A DNA stretch of 64,000 nt, from NCBI GenBank assembly GCA_964057225.1, contig OZ059895.1:20718688-20782687 (forward strand), written 5' to 3'. Of this stretch, positions 26,801-41,300 are shown piece by piece. The DNA is from Auanema rhodensis. Taxonomy: Eukaryota; Nematoda; Chromadorea; Rhabditida; Rhabditidae. Below the pieces are notes generated by a model. That model did no database searches. It saw only the letters and a list, made by a program, of their open reading frames with translations, and had not been told where the DNA came from. How positions within the stretch are numbered: position 1 is the stretch's first letter; every line of letters begins with the position of its first letter. The translations under genes and the position numbers were made by a program.

Positions 26801-29800
26801 ACTCGCTTCACGTCAAAGATAAAGAGATGCGGTTTTCAAAATTAGATTTCGCATGTCCATATAAGTCTAAAAACAAATTTTTATTGATATTGGTGCATGG
26901 TAACCATGACTTTGAAATTTACGTGAACTTTAATTTATGCTAATTAAGTGTACACATGCTGTGCACTTGGTATGTAACTCGCTTCACGTCAAAGATAAAG
27001 AGATGCGGTTTTCAAAATTAGATTCCCCATGTCCATATTAGTCTAAAAACAAATTTTTATTAATATTGGTGCATGGTAACCATGACTTTGAAATTTACGT
27101 GAACTTTAATTTATGCTAATTAAGTGTACACGTGATGTGCACTTGGTATGTAACTTGCTTCACGTGAAAGATAAAGAGATGCGGTTTTCAAAATTAGATT
27201 TCGCATGTCCATATTAGTCTAAAAACAAATTTTTATTGATATTGGTGCATGGTAACCATGACTTTGAAATTTACGTGAACTTTAATTTATGCTAATTAAG
27301 TGTACACATGATGTGCACTTGGTATGTAACTCGCTTCAAGTGAAAGATAAAGAGATGCGGTTTTCAAAATTAGATTTCGCATGTCCATATTAGTCTAAAA
27401 ACAAATTTTTATTGATATTGGTGCATGGTAACCATGACTTTAAAATTTACGTGAACTTTAATTTATGCTAATTTAGTGTACACATGATGTGCACTTGGTA
27501 TGTAACTCGCTTCACGTCAAAGATAAAGAGATGCGGTTTTCAAAATTAGATTCCCCATGTCCATATTAGTCTAAAAACAAATTTTTATTGATATTGGTGG
27601 ATGGTAACCATGACTTTGAAATTTACGTGAACTTTAATTTATGCTAATTAAGTGCACACATGATGTGCACTTGGTATGTAACTCGCTTCACGTGAAAGAT
27701 AAAGGGATGCGGTTTTCAAAATTAGATTTCGCATGTCCATTTTAGTCTAAAAACAAATTGTTATTGATATTGGTGCATGGTAACCATGACTTTAAAATTT
27801 ACGTGAACTTTAATTTATGCTAATTAAGTGTACACATGATGTGCACTTGGTATGTAACTCGCTTCAAGTGAAAGATAAAGAGATGCAGTTTTCAAAATTA
27901 GATTTCGCATGTCCATATTAGTCTAAAAACAAATTTTTATTGATATTGGTGCATGGTAACCATGACTTTGAAAATTACGTGAACTTTAATTTATGCTAAT
28001 TAAGTGTACACGTGATGTGCACTTGGTATGTAACTCGCTTCACGTCAAAGATAAAGAGATGCGGTTTTCAAAATTAGATTTCGCATGTCCATATAAGTCT
28101 CAAAACAAATTTTTATTGATATTGGTGCATGGTAACCATGACTTTGAAATTTACGTGAACTTTAATTTATGCTAATTAAGTGTACACATGCTGTGCACTT
28201 GGTATGTAACTCGCTTCACGTCAAAGATAAAGAGATGCGGTTTTCAAAATTAGATTCCCCATGTCCATATTAGTCTAAAAACAAATTTTTATTAATATTG
28301 GTGCATGGTAACCATGACTTTAAAATTTACGTGAACTTTAATTTATGCTAATTAAGTGTACACGTGATGTGCACTTGGTATGTAACTCGCTTCACGTGAA
28401 AGATAAAGAGATGCGGTTTTCAAAATTAGATTCCCCATGTCCATATTAGTCTAAAAACAAATTTTTATTGATATTGGTGCATGGTAACCATGACTTTAAA
28501 ATTTACGTGAACTTTAATTTATGCTAATTAAGTGCACACATGATGTGCACTTGGTATGTAACTCGCTTCACGTCAAAGATAAAGAGATGCGGTTTTCAAA
28601 ATTAGATTTCGCATGTCCATATTAGTCTAAAAACAAATTTTTATTGATATTGGTGCATGGTAACCATGACTTTAAAATTTACGTGAACTTTAATTTATGC
28701 TAATTTAGTGTACACATGATGTGCACTTGGTATGTAACTCGCTTCACGTCAAAGATAAAGAGATGCGGTTTTCAAAATTAGATTCCCCATGTCCATATTA
28801 GTCTAAAAACAAATTTTTATTGATATTGGTGGATGGTAACCATGACTTTGAAATTTACGTGAACTTTAATTTATGCTAATTAAGTGCACACATGATGTGC
28901 ACTTGGTATGTAACTCGCTTCACGTGAAAGATAAAGGGATGCGGTTTTCAAAATTAGATTTCGCATGTCCATTTTAGTCTAAAAACAAATTGTTATTGAT
29001 ATTGGTGCATGGTAACCATGACTTTAAAATTTACGTGAACTTTAATTTATGCTAATTAAGTGTACACATGATGTGCACTTGGTATGTAACTCGCTTCAAG
29101 TGAAAGATAAAGAGATGCGGTTTTCAAAATTAGATTTCGCATGTCCATATTAGTCTAAAAACAAATTTTTATTGATATTGGTGCATGGTAACCATGACTT
29201 TGAAAATTACGTGAACTTTAATTTATGCTAATTAAGTGTACACGTGATGTGCACTTGGTATGTAACTCGCTTCACGTCAAAGATAAAGAGATGCGGTTTT
29301 CAAAATTAGATTTCGCATGTCCATATAAGTCTCAAAACAAATTTTTATTGATATTGGTGCATGGTAACCATGACTTTGAAATTTACGTGAACTTTAATTT
29401 ATGCTAATTAAGTGTACACATGCTGTGCACTTGGTATGTAACTCGCTTCACGTCAAAGATAAAGAGATGCGGTTTTCAAAATTAGATTCCCCATGTCCAT
29501 ATTAGTCTAAAAACAAATTTTTATTAATATTGGTGCATGGTAACCATGACTTTAAAATTTACGTGAACTTTAATTTATGCTAATTAAGTGTACACGTGAT
29601 GTGCACTTGGTATGTAACTCGCTTCACGTGAAAGATAAAGAGATGCGGTTTTCAAAATTAGATTCCCCATGTCCATATTAGTCTAAAAACAAATTTTCAT
29701 TGATATTGGTGCATGGTAACCATGACTTTAAAATTTACGTGAACTTTAATTTATGCTAATTAAGTGTACACATGATGTGCACTTGGTATGTAACTCGCTT

Positions 29801-32800
29801 CACGTCAAAGATAAAGAGATGAGGTTTTCAAAATTAGATTCCCCATGTCCATATTAGTCTAAAAACAAATTTTTATTGATATTGGTGCATGGTAACCATG
29901 ACTTTAAAATTTACGTGAACTTTAATTTATGCTAATTAAGTGTACACATGATGTGCACTTGGTATGTAACTCGCTTCACGTCAAAGATAAAGAGATGCGG
30001 TTTTCAAAATTAGATTCCCCATGTCCATATTAGTCTAAAAACAAATTTTTATTAATATTGGTGCATGGTAACCATGACTTTGAAATTTACGTGAACTTTA
30101 ATTTATGCTAATTAAGTGTACACGTGATGTGCACTTGGTATGTAACTTGCTTCACGTGAAAGATAAAGAGATGCGGTTTTCAAAATTAGATTCCGCATGT
30201 CCATATTAGTCTAAAAACAAATTTTTATTGATATTGGTGCATGGTAACCATGACTTTGAAATTTACGTGAACTTTAATTTATGCTAATTAAGTGTACACA
30301 TGATGTGCACTTGGTATGTAACTTGCTTCACGTGAAAGATAAAGAGATGCGGTTTTCAAAATTAGATTTCGCATGTCCATATTAGTCTAAAAACAAATTT
30401 TTATTGATATTGGTGCATGGTAACCATGACTTTGAAATTTACGTGAACTTTAATTTATGCTAATTAAGTGTACACGTGATGTGCACTTGGTATGTAACTT
30501 GCTTCACGTGAAAGATAAAGAGATGCGGTTTTCAAAATTAGATTTCGCATGTCCATATTAGTCTAAAAACAAATTTTTATTAATATTGGTGCATGGTAAC
30601 CATGACTTTGAAATTTACGTGAACTTTAATTTATGCTAATTAAGTGTACACGTGATGTGCACTTGGTATGTAACTTGCTTCACGTGAAAGATAAAGAGAT
30701 GCGGTTTTCAAAATTAGATTCCCCATGTCCATATTAGTCTAAAAACAAATTTTTATTAATATTGGTGCATGGTAACCATGACTTTGAAATTTACGTGAAC
30801 TTTAATTTATGCTAATTAAGTGTACACATGATGTGCACTTGGTATGTAACTCGCTTCAAGTGAAAGATAAAGAGATGCGGTTTTCAAAATTAGATTTCGC
30901 ATGTCCATATTAGTCTAAAAACAAATTTTTATTGATATTGGTGCATGGTAACCATGACTTTAAAATTTACGTGAACTTTAATTTATGCTAATTAAGTGTA
31001 CACGTGATGTGCACTTGGTATGTAACTCGCTTCAAGTGAAAGATAAAGAGATGCGGTTTTCAAAATTAGATTCCCCATGTCCATATTAGTCTAAAAACAA
31101 ATTTTTATTGATATTGGTGCATGGTAACCATGACTTTAAAATTTACGTGAACTTTAATTTATGCTAATTAAGTGTACACATGATGTGCACTTGGTATGTA
31201 ACTCGCTTCAAGTGAAAGATAAAGAGATGCGGTTTTCAAAATTAGATTCCCCATGTCCATATTAGTCTAAAAACAAATTTTTATTGATATTGGTGCATGG
31301 TAACCATGACTTTAAAATTTACGTGAACTTTAATTTATGCTAATTAAGTGCACACATGATGTGCACTTGGTATGTAACTCGCTTCACGTCAAAGATAAAG
31401 AGATGCGGTTTTCAAAATTAGATTTCGCATGTCCATATTAGTCTAAAAACAAATTTTTATTGATATTGGTGCATGGTAACCATGACTTTGAAATTTACGT
31501 GAACTTTAATTTATGCTAATTAAGTGTACACGTGATGTGCACTTGGTATGTAACTTGCTTCACGTGAAAGATAAAGAGATGCGGTTTTCAAAATTAGATT
31601 TCGCATGTCCATATTAGTCTAAAAACAAATTTTTATTGATATTGGTGCATGGTAACCATGACTTTGAAATTTACGTGAACTTTAATTTATGCTAATTAAG
31701 TGTACACATGATGTGCACTTGGTATGTAACTCGCTTCAAGTGAAAGATAAAGAGATGCGGTTTTCAAAATTAGATTTCGCATGTCCATATTAGTCTAAAA
31801 ACAAATTTTTATTGATATTGGTGCATGGTAACCATGACTTTAAAATTTACGTGAACTTTAATTTATGCTAATTTAGTGTACACATGATGTGCACTTGGTA
31901 TGTAACTCGCTTCACGTCAAAGATAAAGAGATGCGGTTTTCAAAATTAGATTCCCCATGTCCATATTAGTCTAAAAACAAATTTTTATTGATATTGGTGG
32001 ATGGTAACCATGACTTTGAAATTTACGTGAACTTTAATTTATGCTAATTAAGTGCACACATGATGTGCACTTGGTATGTAACTCGCTTCACGTGAAAGAT
32101 AAAGGGATGCGGTTTTCAAAATTAGATTTCGCATGTCCATTTTAGTCTAAAAACAAATTGTTATTGATATTGGTGCATGGTAACCATGACTTTAAAATTT
32201 ACGTGAACTTTAATTTATGCTAATTAAGTGTACACATGATGTGCACTTGGTATGTAACTCGCTTCAAGTGAAAGATAAAGAGATGCGGTTTTCAAAATTA
32301 GATTTCGCATGTCCATATTAGTCTAAAAACAAATTTTTATTGATATTGGTGCATGGTAACCATGACTTTGAAAATTACGTGAACTTTAATTTATGCTAAT
32401 TAAGTGTACACGTGATGTGCACTTGGTATGTAACTCGCTTCACGTCAAAGATAAAGAGATGCGGTTTTCAAAATTAGATTTCGCATGTCCATATAAGTCT
32501 CAAAACAAATTTTTATTGATATTGGTGCATGGTAACCATGACTTTGAAATTTACGTGAACTTTAATTTATGCTAATTAAGTGTACACATGCTGTGCACTT
32601 GGTATGTAACTCGCTTCACGTCAAAGATAAAGAGATGCGGTTTTCAAAATTAGATTCCCCATGTCCATATTAGTCTAAAAACAAATTTTTATTAATATTG
32701 GTGCATGGTAACCATGACTTTAAAATTTACGTGAACTTTAATTTATGCTAATTAAGTGTACACGTGATGTGCACTTGGTATGTAACTCGCTTCACGTGAA

Positions 32801-34856
32801 AGATAAAGAGATGCGGTTTTCAAAATTAGATTCCCCATGTCCATATTAGTCTAAAAACAAATTTTTATTGATATTGGTGCATGGTAACCATGACTTTAAA
32901 ATTTACGTGAACTTTAATTTATGCTAATTAAGTGTACACATGATGTGCACTTGGTATGTAACTCGCTTCAAGTGAAAGATAAAGAGATGCGGTTTTCAAA
33001 ATTAGATTTCGCATGTCCATATTAGTCTAAAAACAAATTTTTATTGATATTGGTGCATGGTAACCATGACTTTAAAATTTACGTGAACTTTAATTTATGC
33101 TAATTAAGTGTACACGTGATGTGCACTTGGTATGTAACTCGCTTCAAGTGAAAGATAAAGAGATGCGGTTTTCAAAATTAGATTCCCCATGTCCATATTA
33201 GTCTAAAAACAAATTTTTATTGATATTGGTGCATGGTAACCATGACTTTAAAATTTACGTGAACTTTAATTTATGCTAATTAAGTGTACACATGATGTGC
33301 ACTTGGTATGTAACTCGCTTCAAGTGAAAGATAAAGAGATGCGGTTTTCAAAATTAGATTCCCCATGTCCATATTAGTCTAAAAACAAATTTTTATTGAT
33401 ATTGGTGCATGGTAACCATGACTTTAAAATTTACGTGAACTTTAATTTATGCTAATTAAGTGCACACATGATGTGCACTTGGTATGTAACTCGCTTCACG
33501 TCAAAGATAAAGAGATGCGGTTTTCAAAATTAGATTTCGCATGTCCATATTAGTCTAAAAACAAATTTTTATTGATATTGGTGCATGGTAACCATGACTT
33601 TGAAATTTACGTGAACTTTAATTTATGCTAATTAAATGTACACGTGATGTGCACTTGGTATGTAACTTGCTTCACGTGAAAGATAAAGAGATGCGGTTTT
33701 CAAAATTAGATTTCGCATGTCCATATTAGTCTAAAAACAAATTTTTATTGATATTGGTGCATGGTAACCATGACTTTGAAATTTACGTGAACTTTAATTT
33801 ATGCTAATTAAGTGCACACATGATGTGCACTTGGTATGTAACTCGCTTCACGTGAAAGATAAAGGGATGCGGTTTTCAAAATTAGATTTCGCATGTCCAT
33901 TTTAGTCTAAAAACAAATTGTTATTGATATTGGTGCATGGTAACCATGACTTTAAAATTTACGTGAACTTTAATTTATGCTAATTAAGTGTACACATGAT
34001 GTGCACTTGGTATGTAACTCGCTTCAAGTGAAAGATAAAGAGATGCGGTTTTCAAAATTAGATTTCGCATGTCCATATTAGTCTAAAAACAAATTTTTAT
34101 TGATATTGGTGCATGGTAACCATGACTTTGAAAATTACGTGAACTTTAATTTATGCTAATTAAGTGTACACGTGATGTGCACTTGGTATGTAACTCGCTT
34201 CACGTCAAAGATAAAGAGATGCGGTTTTCAAAATTAGATTTCGCATGTCCATATAAGTCTCAAAACAAATTTTTATTGATATTGGTGCATGGTAACCATG
34301 ACTTTGAAATTTACGTGAACTTTAATTTATGCTAATTAAGTGTACACATGATGTGCACTTGGTATGTAACTCGCTTCAAGTGAAAGATAAATAGATGCGG
34401 TTTTCAAAATTAGATTTCGCATGTCCATATTAGTCTAAAAACAAATTTTTATTGATATTGGTGCATGGTAACCATGACTTTGAAATTTACGTGAACTTTA
34501 ATTTATGCTAATTAAGTGTACACGTGATGTGCACTTGGTATGTAACTTGCTTCACGTGAAAGATAAAGAGATGCGGTTTTCAAAATTAGATTCCGCATGT
34601 CCATATTAGTCTAAAAACAAATTGTTATTGATATTGGTGCATGGTAACCATGACTTTAAAATTTACGTGAACTTTAATTTATGCTAATTAAGTGTACACG
34701 TGATGTGCACTTGGTATGTAACTTGCTTCACGTGAAAGATAAAGAGATGCGGTTTTCAAAATTAGATTTCGCATGTCCATATTAGTCTAAAAACAAATTG
34801 TTATTGATATTGGTGCATGGTAACCATGACTTTAAAATTTACGTGAACTTTAATTT
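23891..34856 (+). repeat. Satellite B with interleaved 1232-, 1760- and 3168-bp duplications
   Basis: A marker block holds a GTCCATTTTAG monomer, then a TTGAAAATTACG monomer, then one reading ATATAAGTCTCAAAAC. The GTCCATTTTAG site falls at 24570, 27738, 28970, 32138 and 33898, spacings of 3168 (18-mer), 1232 (7-mer), 3168 and 1760 bp (10-mer). The same seven-or-more monomer cassette was therefore copied several times with different amounts of sequence between. A run of TAACTTGCTTC monomers near 30145, 30321, 30497 and 30673 marks a local single-monomer expansion. No gene is seen. Confidence 0.85.
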
Positions 34857-36560
34857 ATGCTAATTAAGTGTACACGTGATGTGCACTTGGTATGTAACTC
34901 GCTTCACGTCAAAGATAAAGAGATGCGGTTTTCAAAATTAGATTTCGCATGTCCATATAAGTCTCAAAACAAATTTTTATTGATATTGGTGCATGGTAAC
35001 CATGACTTTGAAATTTACGTGAACTTTAATTTATGCTAATTAAGTGTACACATGCTGTGCACTTGGTATGTAACTCGCTTCACGTCAAAGATAAAGAGAT
35101 GCGGTTTTCAAAATTAGATTCCCCATGTCCATATTAGTCTGAAAACAAATTTTATTAATATTGGTGCATGGTAACCATGACTTTAAAATTTACGTGAACT
35201 TTAATTTATGCTAATTAAGTGTACACGTGATGTGCACTTGGTATGTAACTCGCTTCACGTGAAAGATAAAGAGATGCGGTTTTCAAAATTAGATTCCCCA
35301 TGTCCATATTAGTCTAAAAACAAATTTTCATTGATATTGGTGCATGGTAACCATGACTTTAAAATTTACGTGAACTTTAATTTATGCTAATTAAGTGTAC
35401 ACATGATGTGCACTTGGTATGTAACTCGCTTCACGTCAAAGATAAAGAGATGAGGTTTTCAAAATTAGATTCCCCATGTCCATATTAGTCTACAAACAAA
35501 TTTTTATTGATATTGGTGCATGGTAACCATGACTTTAAAATTTACGTGAACTTTAATTTATGCTAATTAAGTGTACAAATGATGTGCGCTTGGTATGTAA
35601 CTCTCTTCACGTGAAAGATAAAGAGATGCGGTTTTCAAAATTAGATTCCTCATGTCCATATTAGTCTAAAAACGAATTTTTATTGATATTGGTGCATGGT
35701 AACCATGACTTTAAAATTTACGTGAACTTTAATTTATGCTAATTAAGTGTACACATGATGTGCACTTGGTATGTAACTCGCTTCACGTGAAAGATAAAGA
35801 GATGCGGTTTTCAAAATTAGATTCCCCATGTCCATATTAGTCTAAAAACAAATTTTTATTGATATTGGTGCATGGTAACCATGACTTTAAAATTTACGTG
35901 AACTTTAATTTATGCTAATTAAGTGTACACATGATGTGCACTTGGTATGTAACTCGCTTCACGTGAAAGATAAAGAGATGCGGTTTTCAAAATTAGATTC
36001 CCCATGTCCATATTAGTCTAAAAACATATTTTTATTAATATTGGTGCATGGTAACCATGACTTTGAAATTTACGTGAACTTTAATTTATGCTAATTAAGT
36101 GTACACATGATGTGCACTTGGTATGTAACTCGCTTCACGTGAAAGATAAAGAGATGCGGTTTTCAAAATTAGATTCCCCATGTCCATATTAGTCTAAAAA
36201 CAAATTTTTATTGATATTGGTGCATGGTAACCATGACTTTAAAATTTACGTGAACTTTAATTTATGCTAATTAAGTGTACACATGATGTGCACTTGGTAT
36301 GTAACTCGCTTCACGTCAAAGATAAAGAGATGAGGTTTTCAAAATTAGATTCCCCATGTCCATATTAGTCTAAAAACAAATTTTTATTGATATTGGTGCA
36401 TGGTAACCATGACTTTAAAATTTACGTGAACTTTAATTTATGCTAATTAAGTGTACACATGATGTGCACTTGGTATGTAACTCGCTTCACGTCAAAGATA
36501 AAGAGATGCGGTTTTCAAAATTAGATTCCCCATGTCCATATTAGTCTAAAAACAAATTTT
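34857..36560 (+). repeat. Satellite B block with long-distance copy at 42.8-44 kb
   Basis: This block shares rare features with 42776-44000: TCTGAAAACAAATTTTATT with a one-base deletion (35141 and 43060), AAATTTTCATTG (about 35326 and 43246), GATGAGGTTTTC (about 35450 and 43369), and a divergent monomer with ACAAATGATGTGCGC, ACTCTCTTCACG, TTCCTCATG and AACGAATTT. The offset is 7919 bp, 45 monomers minus the deleted base. A TCTACAAAC change near 35489 is private to this copy. Confidence 0.85.
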
Positions 36561-38320
36561 TATTAATATTGGTGCATGGTAACCATGACTTTGAAATTTA
36601 CGTGAACTTTAATTTATGCTAATTAAGTGTACACATGATGTGCACTTGGTATGTAACTCGCTTCAAGTGAAAGATAAAGAGATGCGGTTTTCAAAATTAG
36701 ATTTCGCATGTCCATATTAGTCTAAAAACAAATTTTTATTGATATTGGTGCATGGTAACCATGACTTTAAAATTTACGTGAACTTTAATTTATGCTAATT
36801 AAGTGTACACATGATGTGCACTTGGTATGTAACTCGCTTCACGTCAAAGATAAAGAGATGCGGTTTTCAAAATTAGATTCCCCATGTCCATATAAGTCTA
36901 AAAACAAATTTTTATTAATATTGGTGCATGGTAACCATGACTTTGAAATTTACGTGAACTTTAATTTATGCTAATTAAGTGTACACATGCTGTGCACTTG
37001 GTATGTAACTCGCTTCACGTTAAAGATAAAGAGATGCGGTTTTCAAAATTAGATTCCCCATGTCCATATTAGTCTAAAAACAATTTTTTATCAATATTGG
37101 TGCATGGTAACCATGACTTTGAAATTTACGTGAACTTTAATTTATGCTAATTAAGTGTACAAATGATGTGCGCTTGGTATGTAACTCTCTTCACGTGAAA
37201 GATAAAGAGATGCGGTTTTCAAAATTAGATTCCTCATGTCCATATTAGTCTAAAAACGAATTTTTATTGATATTGGTGCATGGTAACTATGACTTTGAAA
37301 TTTACGTGAACTTTAATTTATGCTAATTAAGTGTACACATGATGTGCACTTGGTATGTAACTCGCTTCACGTCAAAGATAAAGAGATGCGGTTTTCAAAA
37401 TTAGATTCCCCATGTCCATATTAGTCTAAAAACAAATTTTTATTAATATTGGTGCATGGTAACCATGACTTTGAAATTTACGTGAACTTTAATTTATGCT
37501 AATTAAGTGTACACATGATGTGCACTTGGTATGTAACTCGCTTCAAGTGAAAGATAAAGAGATGCGGTTTTCAAAATTAGTTTTCGCATGTCCATATTAG
37601 TCTAAAAACAAATTTTTATTGATATTGGTGCATGGTAACCATGACTTTAAAATTTACGTGAACTTTAATTTATGCTAATTAAGTGTACACATGATGTGCA
37701 CTTGGTATGTAACTCGCTTCACGTCAAAGATAAAGAGATGCGGTTTTCAAAATTAGATTCCCCATGTCCATATAAGTCTAAAAACAAATTTTTATTAATA
37801 TTGGTGCATGGTAACCATGACTTTGAAATTTACGTGAACTTTAATTTATGCTAATTAAGTGTACACATGCTGTGCACTTGATATGTAACTCGCTTCACGT
37901 TAAAGATAAAGAGATGCGGTTTTCAAAATTAGATTCCCCATGTCCATATTAGTCTAAAAACAATTTTTTATCAATATTGGTGCATGGTAACCATGACTTT
38001 GAAATTTACGTGAACTTTAATTTATGCTAATTAAGTGTACAAATGATGTGCGCTTGGTATGTAACTCTCTTCACGTGAAAGATAAAGAGATGCGGTTTTC
38101 AAAATTAGATTCCTCATGTCCATATTAGTCTAAAAACGAATTTTTATTGATATTGGTGCATGGTAACTATGACTTTGAAATTTACGTGAACTTTAATTTA
38201 TGCTAATTAAGTGTACACATGATGTGCACTTGGTATGTAACTCGCTTCAAGTGAAAGATAAAGAGATGCGCTTTTCAAAATTAGATTTCGCATGTCCATA
38301 TTAGTCTAAAAACAAATTTT
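36560..38320 (+). repeat. Satellite B higher-order repeat, 880-bp period (5-mer), two copies
   Basis: Monomers starting 36792 and 37672 (both ATATAAGTCT with TTATTAAT), their CATGCTG and CACGTTAAAG neighbours, and the divergent ACAAATGATGTGCGC monomers near 37160 and 38040 all repeat at 880 bp. Part of this block recurs 8447 bp downstream (36792 to 45239; the GATGAGG monomers near 36333 and 44780), inside the 2464-bp unit. Confidence 0.87.
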
Positions 38321-41300
38321 TATTGATATTGGTGCATGGTAACCATGACTTTAAAATTTACGTGAACTTTAATTTATGCTAATTAAGTGTACACATGATG
38401 TGCACTTGATATGTAACTCGCTTCACGTCAAAGATAAAGAGATGCGGTTTTCAAAATTAGATTCCCCATGTCCATGTTAGTCTAAAAACAAATTTCTATT
38501 AATATTGGTGCATGGTAACTATGACTTTGAAATTTACGTGAACTTTAATTTATGCTAATTAAGTGTACACATGATGTGCACTTGGTATGTAACTCGCTTC
38601 AAGTGAAAGATAAAGAGATGCGCTTTTCAAAATTAGATTTCGCATGTCCATATTAGTCTAAAAACAAATTTTTATTGATATTGGTGCATGGTAACCATGA
38701 CTTTAAAATTTACGTGAACTTTAATTTATGCTAATTAAGTGTACACATGATGTGCACTTGGTATGTAACTCGCTTCACGTCAAAGATAAAGAGATGCGGT
38801 TTTCAAAATTAGATTCCCCATGTCCATATTAGTCTAAAAACAAATTTTTATGAATATTGGTGCATGGTAACCATGACTTTGAAATTTACGTGAACTTTAA
38901 TTTATGCTAATTAAGTGTACACATGATGTGCACTTGGTATGTAACTCGCTTCACGTCAAAGATAAAGAGATGCGGTTTTCAAAATTAGATTCCCCATGTC
39001 CATATTAGTCTAAAAACAATTTTTTATCAATATTGGTGCATGGTAACCATGACTTTGAAATTTACGTGAACTTTAATTTTTGCTAATTAAGTGTACACAT
39101 GATGTGCACTTGGTATGTAACTCGCTTCAAGTGAAAGATAAAGAGATGCGGTTTTCAAAATTAGATTTCGCATGTCCATATTAGTCTAAAAACAAATTTT
39201 TATTGATATTGGTGCATGGTAACCATGACTTTGAAAATTACGTGAACTTTAATTTATGCTAATTAAGTGTACACGTGATGTGCACTTGGTATGTAACTCG
39301 CTTCACGTCAAAGATAAAGAGATGCGGTTTTCAAAATTAGATTTCGCATGTCCATATAAGTCTCAAAACAAATTTTTATTGATATTGGTGCATGGTAACC
39401 ATGACTTTGAAATTTACGTGAACTTTAATTTATGCTAATTAAGTGTACACATGCTGTGCACTTGGTATGTAACTCGCTTCACGTCAAAGATAAAGAGATG
39501 CGGTTTTCAAAATTAGATTCCCCATGTCCATATTAGTCTAAAAACAAATTTTTATTAATATTGGTGCATGGTAACCATGACTTTAAAATTTACGTGAACT
39601 TTAATTTATGCTAATTAAGTGTACACGTGATGTGCACTTGGTATGTAACTCGCTTCACGTGAAAGATAAAGAGATGCGGTTTTCAAAATTAGATTCCCCA
39701 TGTCCATATTAGTCTAAAAACAAATTTTTATTGATATTGGTGCATGGTAACCATGACTTTAAAATTTACGTGAACTTTAATTTATGCTAATTAAGTGTAC
39801 ACATGATGTGCACTTGGTATGTAACTCGCTTCAAGTGAAAGATAAAGAGATGCGGTTTTCAAAATTAGATTTCGCATGTCCATATTAGTCTAAAAACAAA
39901 TTTTTATTGATATTGGTGCATGGTAACCATGACTTTAAAATTTACGTGAACTTTAATTTATGCTAATTAAGTGTACACGTGATGTGCACTTGGTATGTAA
40001 CTCGCTTCAAGTGAAAGATAAAGAGATGCGGTTTTCAAAATTAGATTCCCCATGTCCATATTAGTCTAAAAACAAATTTTTATTGATATTGGTGCATGGT
40101 AACCATGACTTTAAAATTTACGTGAACTTTAATTTATGCTAATTAAGTGTACACATGATGTGCACTTGGTATGTAACTCGCTTCACGTGAAAGATAAAGG
40201 GATGCGGTTTTCAAAATTAGATTTCGCATGTCCATTTTAGTCTAAAAACAAATTTTTATTGATATTGGTGCATGGTAACCATGACTTTAAAATTTACGTG
40301 AACTTTAATTTATGCTAATTAAGTGCACACATGATGTGCACTTGGTATGTAACTCGCTTCACGTCAAAGATAAAGAGATGCGGTTTTCAAAATTAGATTT
40401 CGCATGTCCATATTAGTCTAAAAACAAATTTTTATTGATATTGGTGCATGGTAACCATGACTTTGAAAATTACGTGAACTTTAATTTATGCTAATTAAGT
40501 GTACACGTGATGTGCACTTGGTATGTAACTCGCTTCACGTCAAAGATAAAGAGATGCGGTTTTCAAAATTAGATTTCGCATGTCCATATAAGTCTCAAAA
40601 CAAATTTTTATTGATATTGGTGCATGGTAACCATGACTTTGAAATTTACGTGAACTTTAATTTATGCTAATTAAGTGTACACATGCTGTGCACTTGGTAT
40701 GTAACTCGCTTCACGTCAAAGATAAAGAGATGCGGTTTTCAAAATTAGATTTCGCATGTCCATATAAGTCTCAAAACAAATTTTTATTGATATTGGTGCA
40801 TGGTAACCATGACTTTGAAATTTACGTGAACTTTAATTTATGCTAATTAAGTGTACACGTGATGTGCACTTGGTATGTAACTCGCTTCACGTCAAAGATA
40901 AAGAGATGCGGTTTTCAAAATTAGATTTCGCATGTCCATATTAGTCTAAAAACAAATTTTTATTGATATTGGTGCATGGTAACCATGACTTTAAAATTTA
41001 CGTGAACTTTAATTTATGCTAATTTAGTGTACACATGATGTGCACTTGGTATGTAACTCGCTTCACGTCAAAGATAAAGAGATGCGGTTTTCAAAATTAG
41101 ATTCCCCATGTCCATATTAGTCTAAAAACAAATTTTTATTGATATTGGTGGATGGTAACCATGACTTTGAAATTTACGTGAACTTTAATTTATGCTAATT
41201 AAGTGCACACATGATGTGCACTTGGTATGTAACTCGCTTCACGTGAAAGATAAAGGGATGCGGTTTTCAAAATTAGATTTCGCATGTCCATTTTAGTCTA

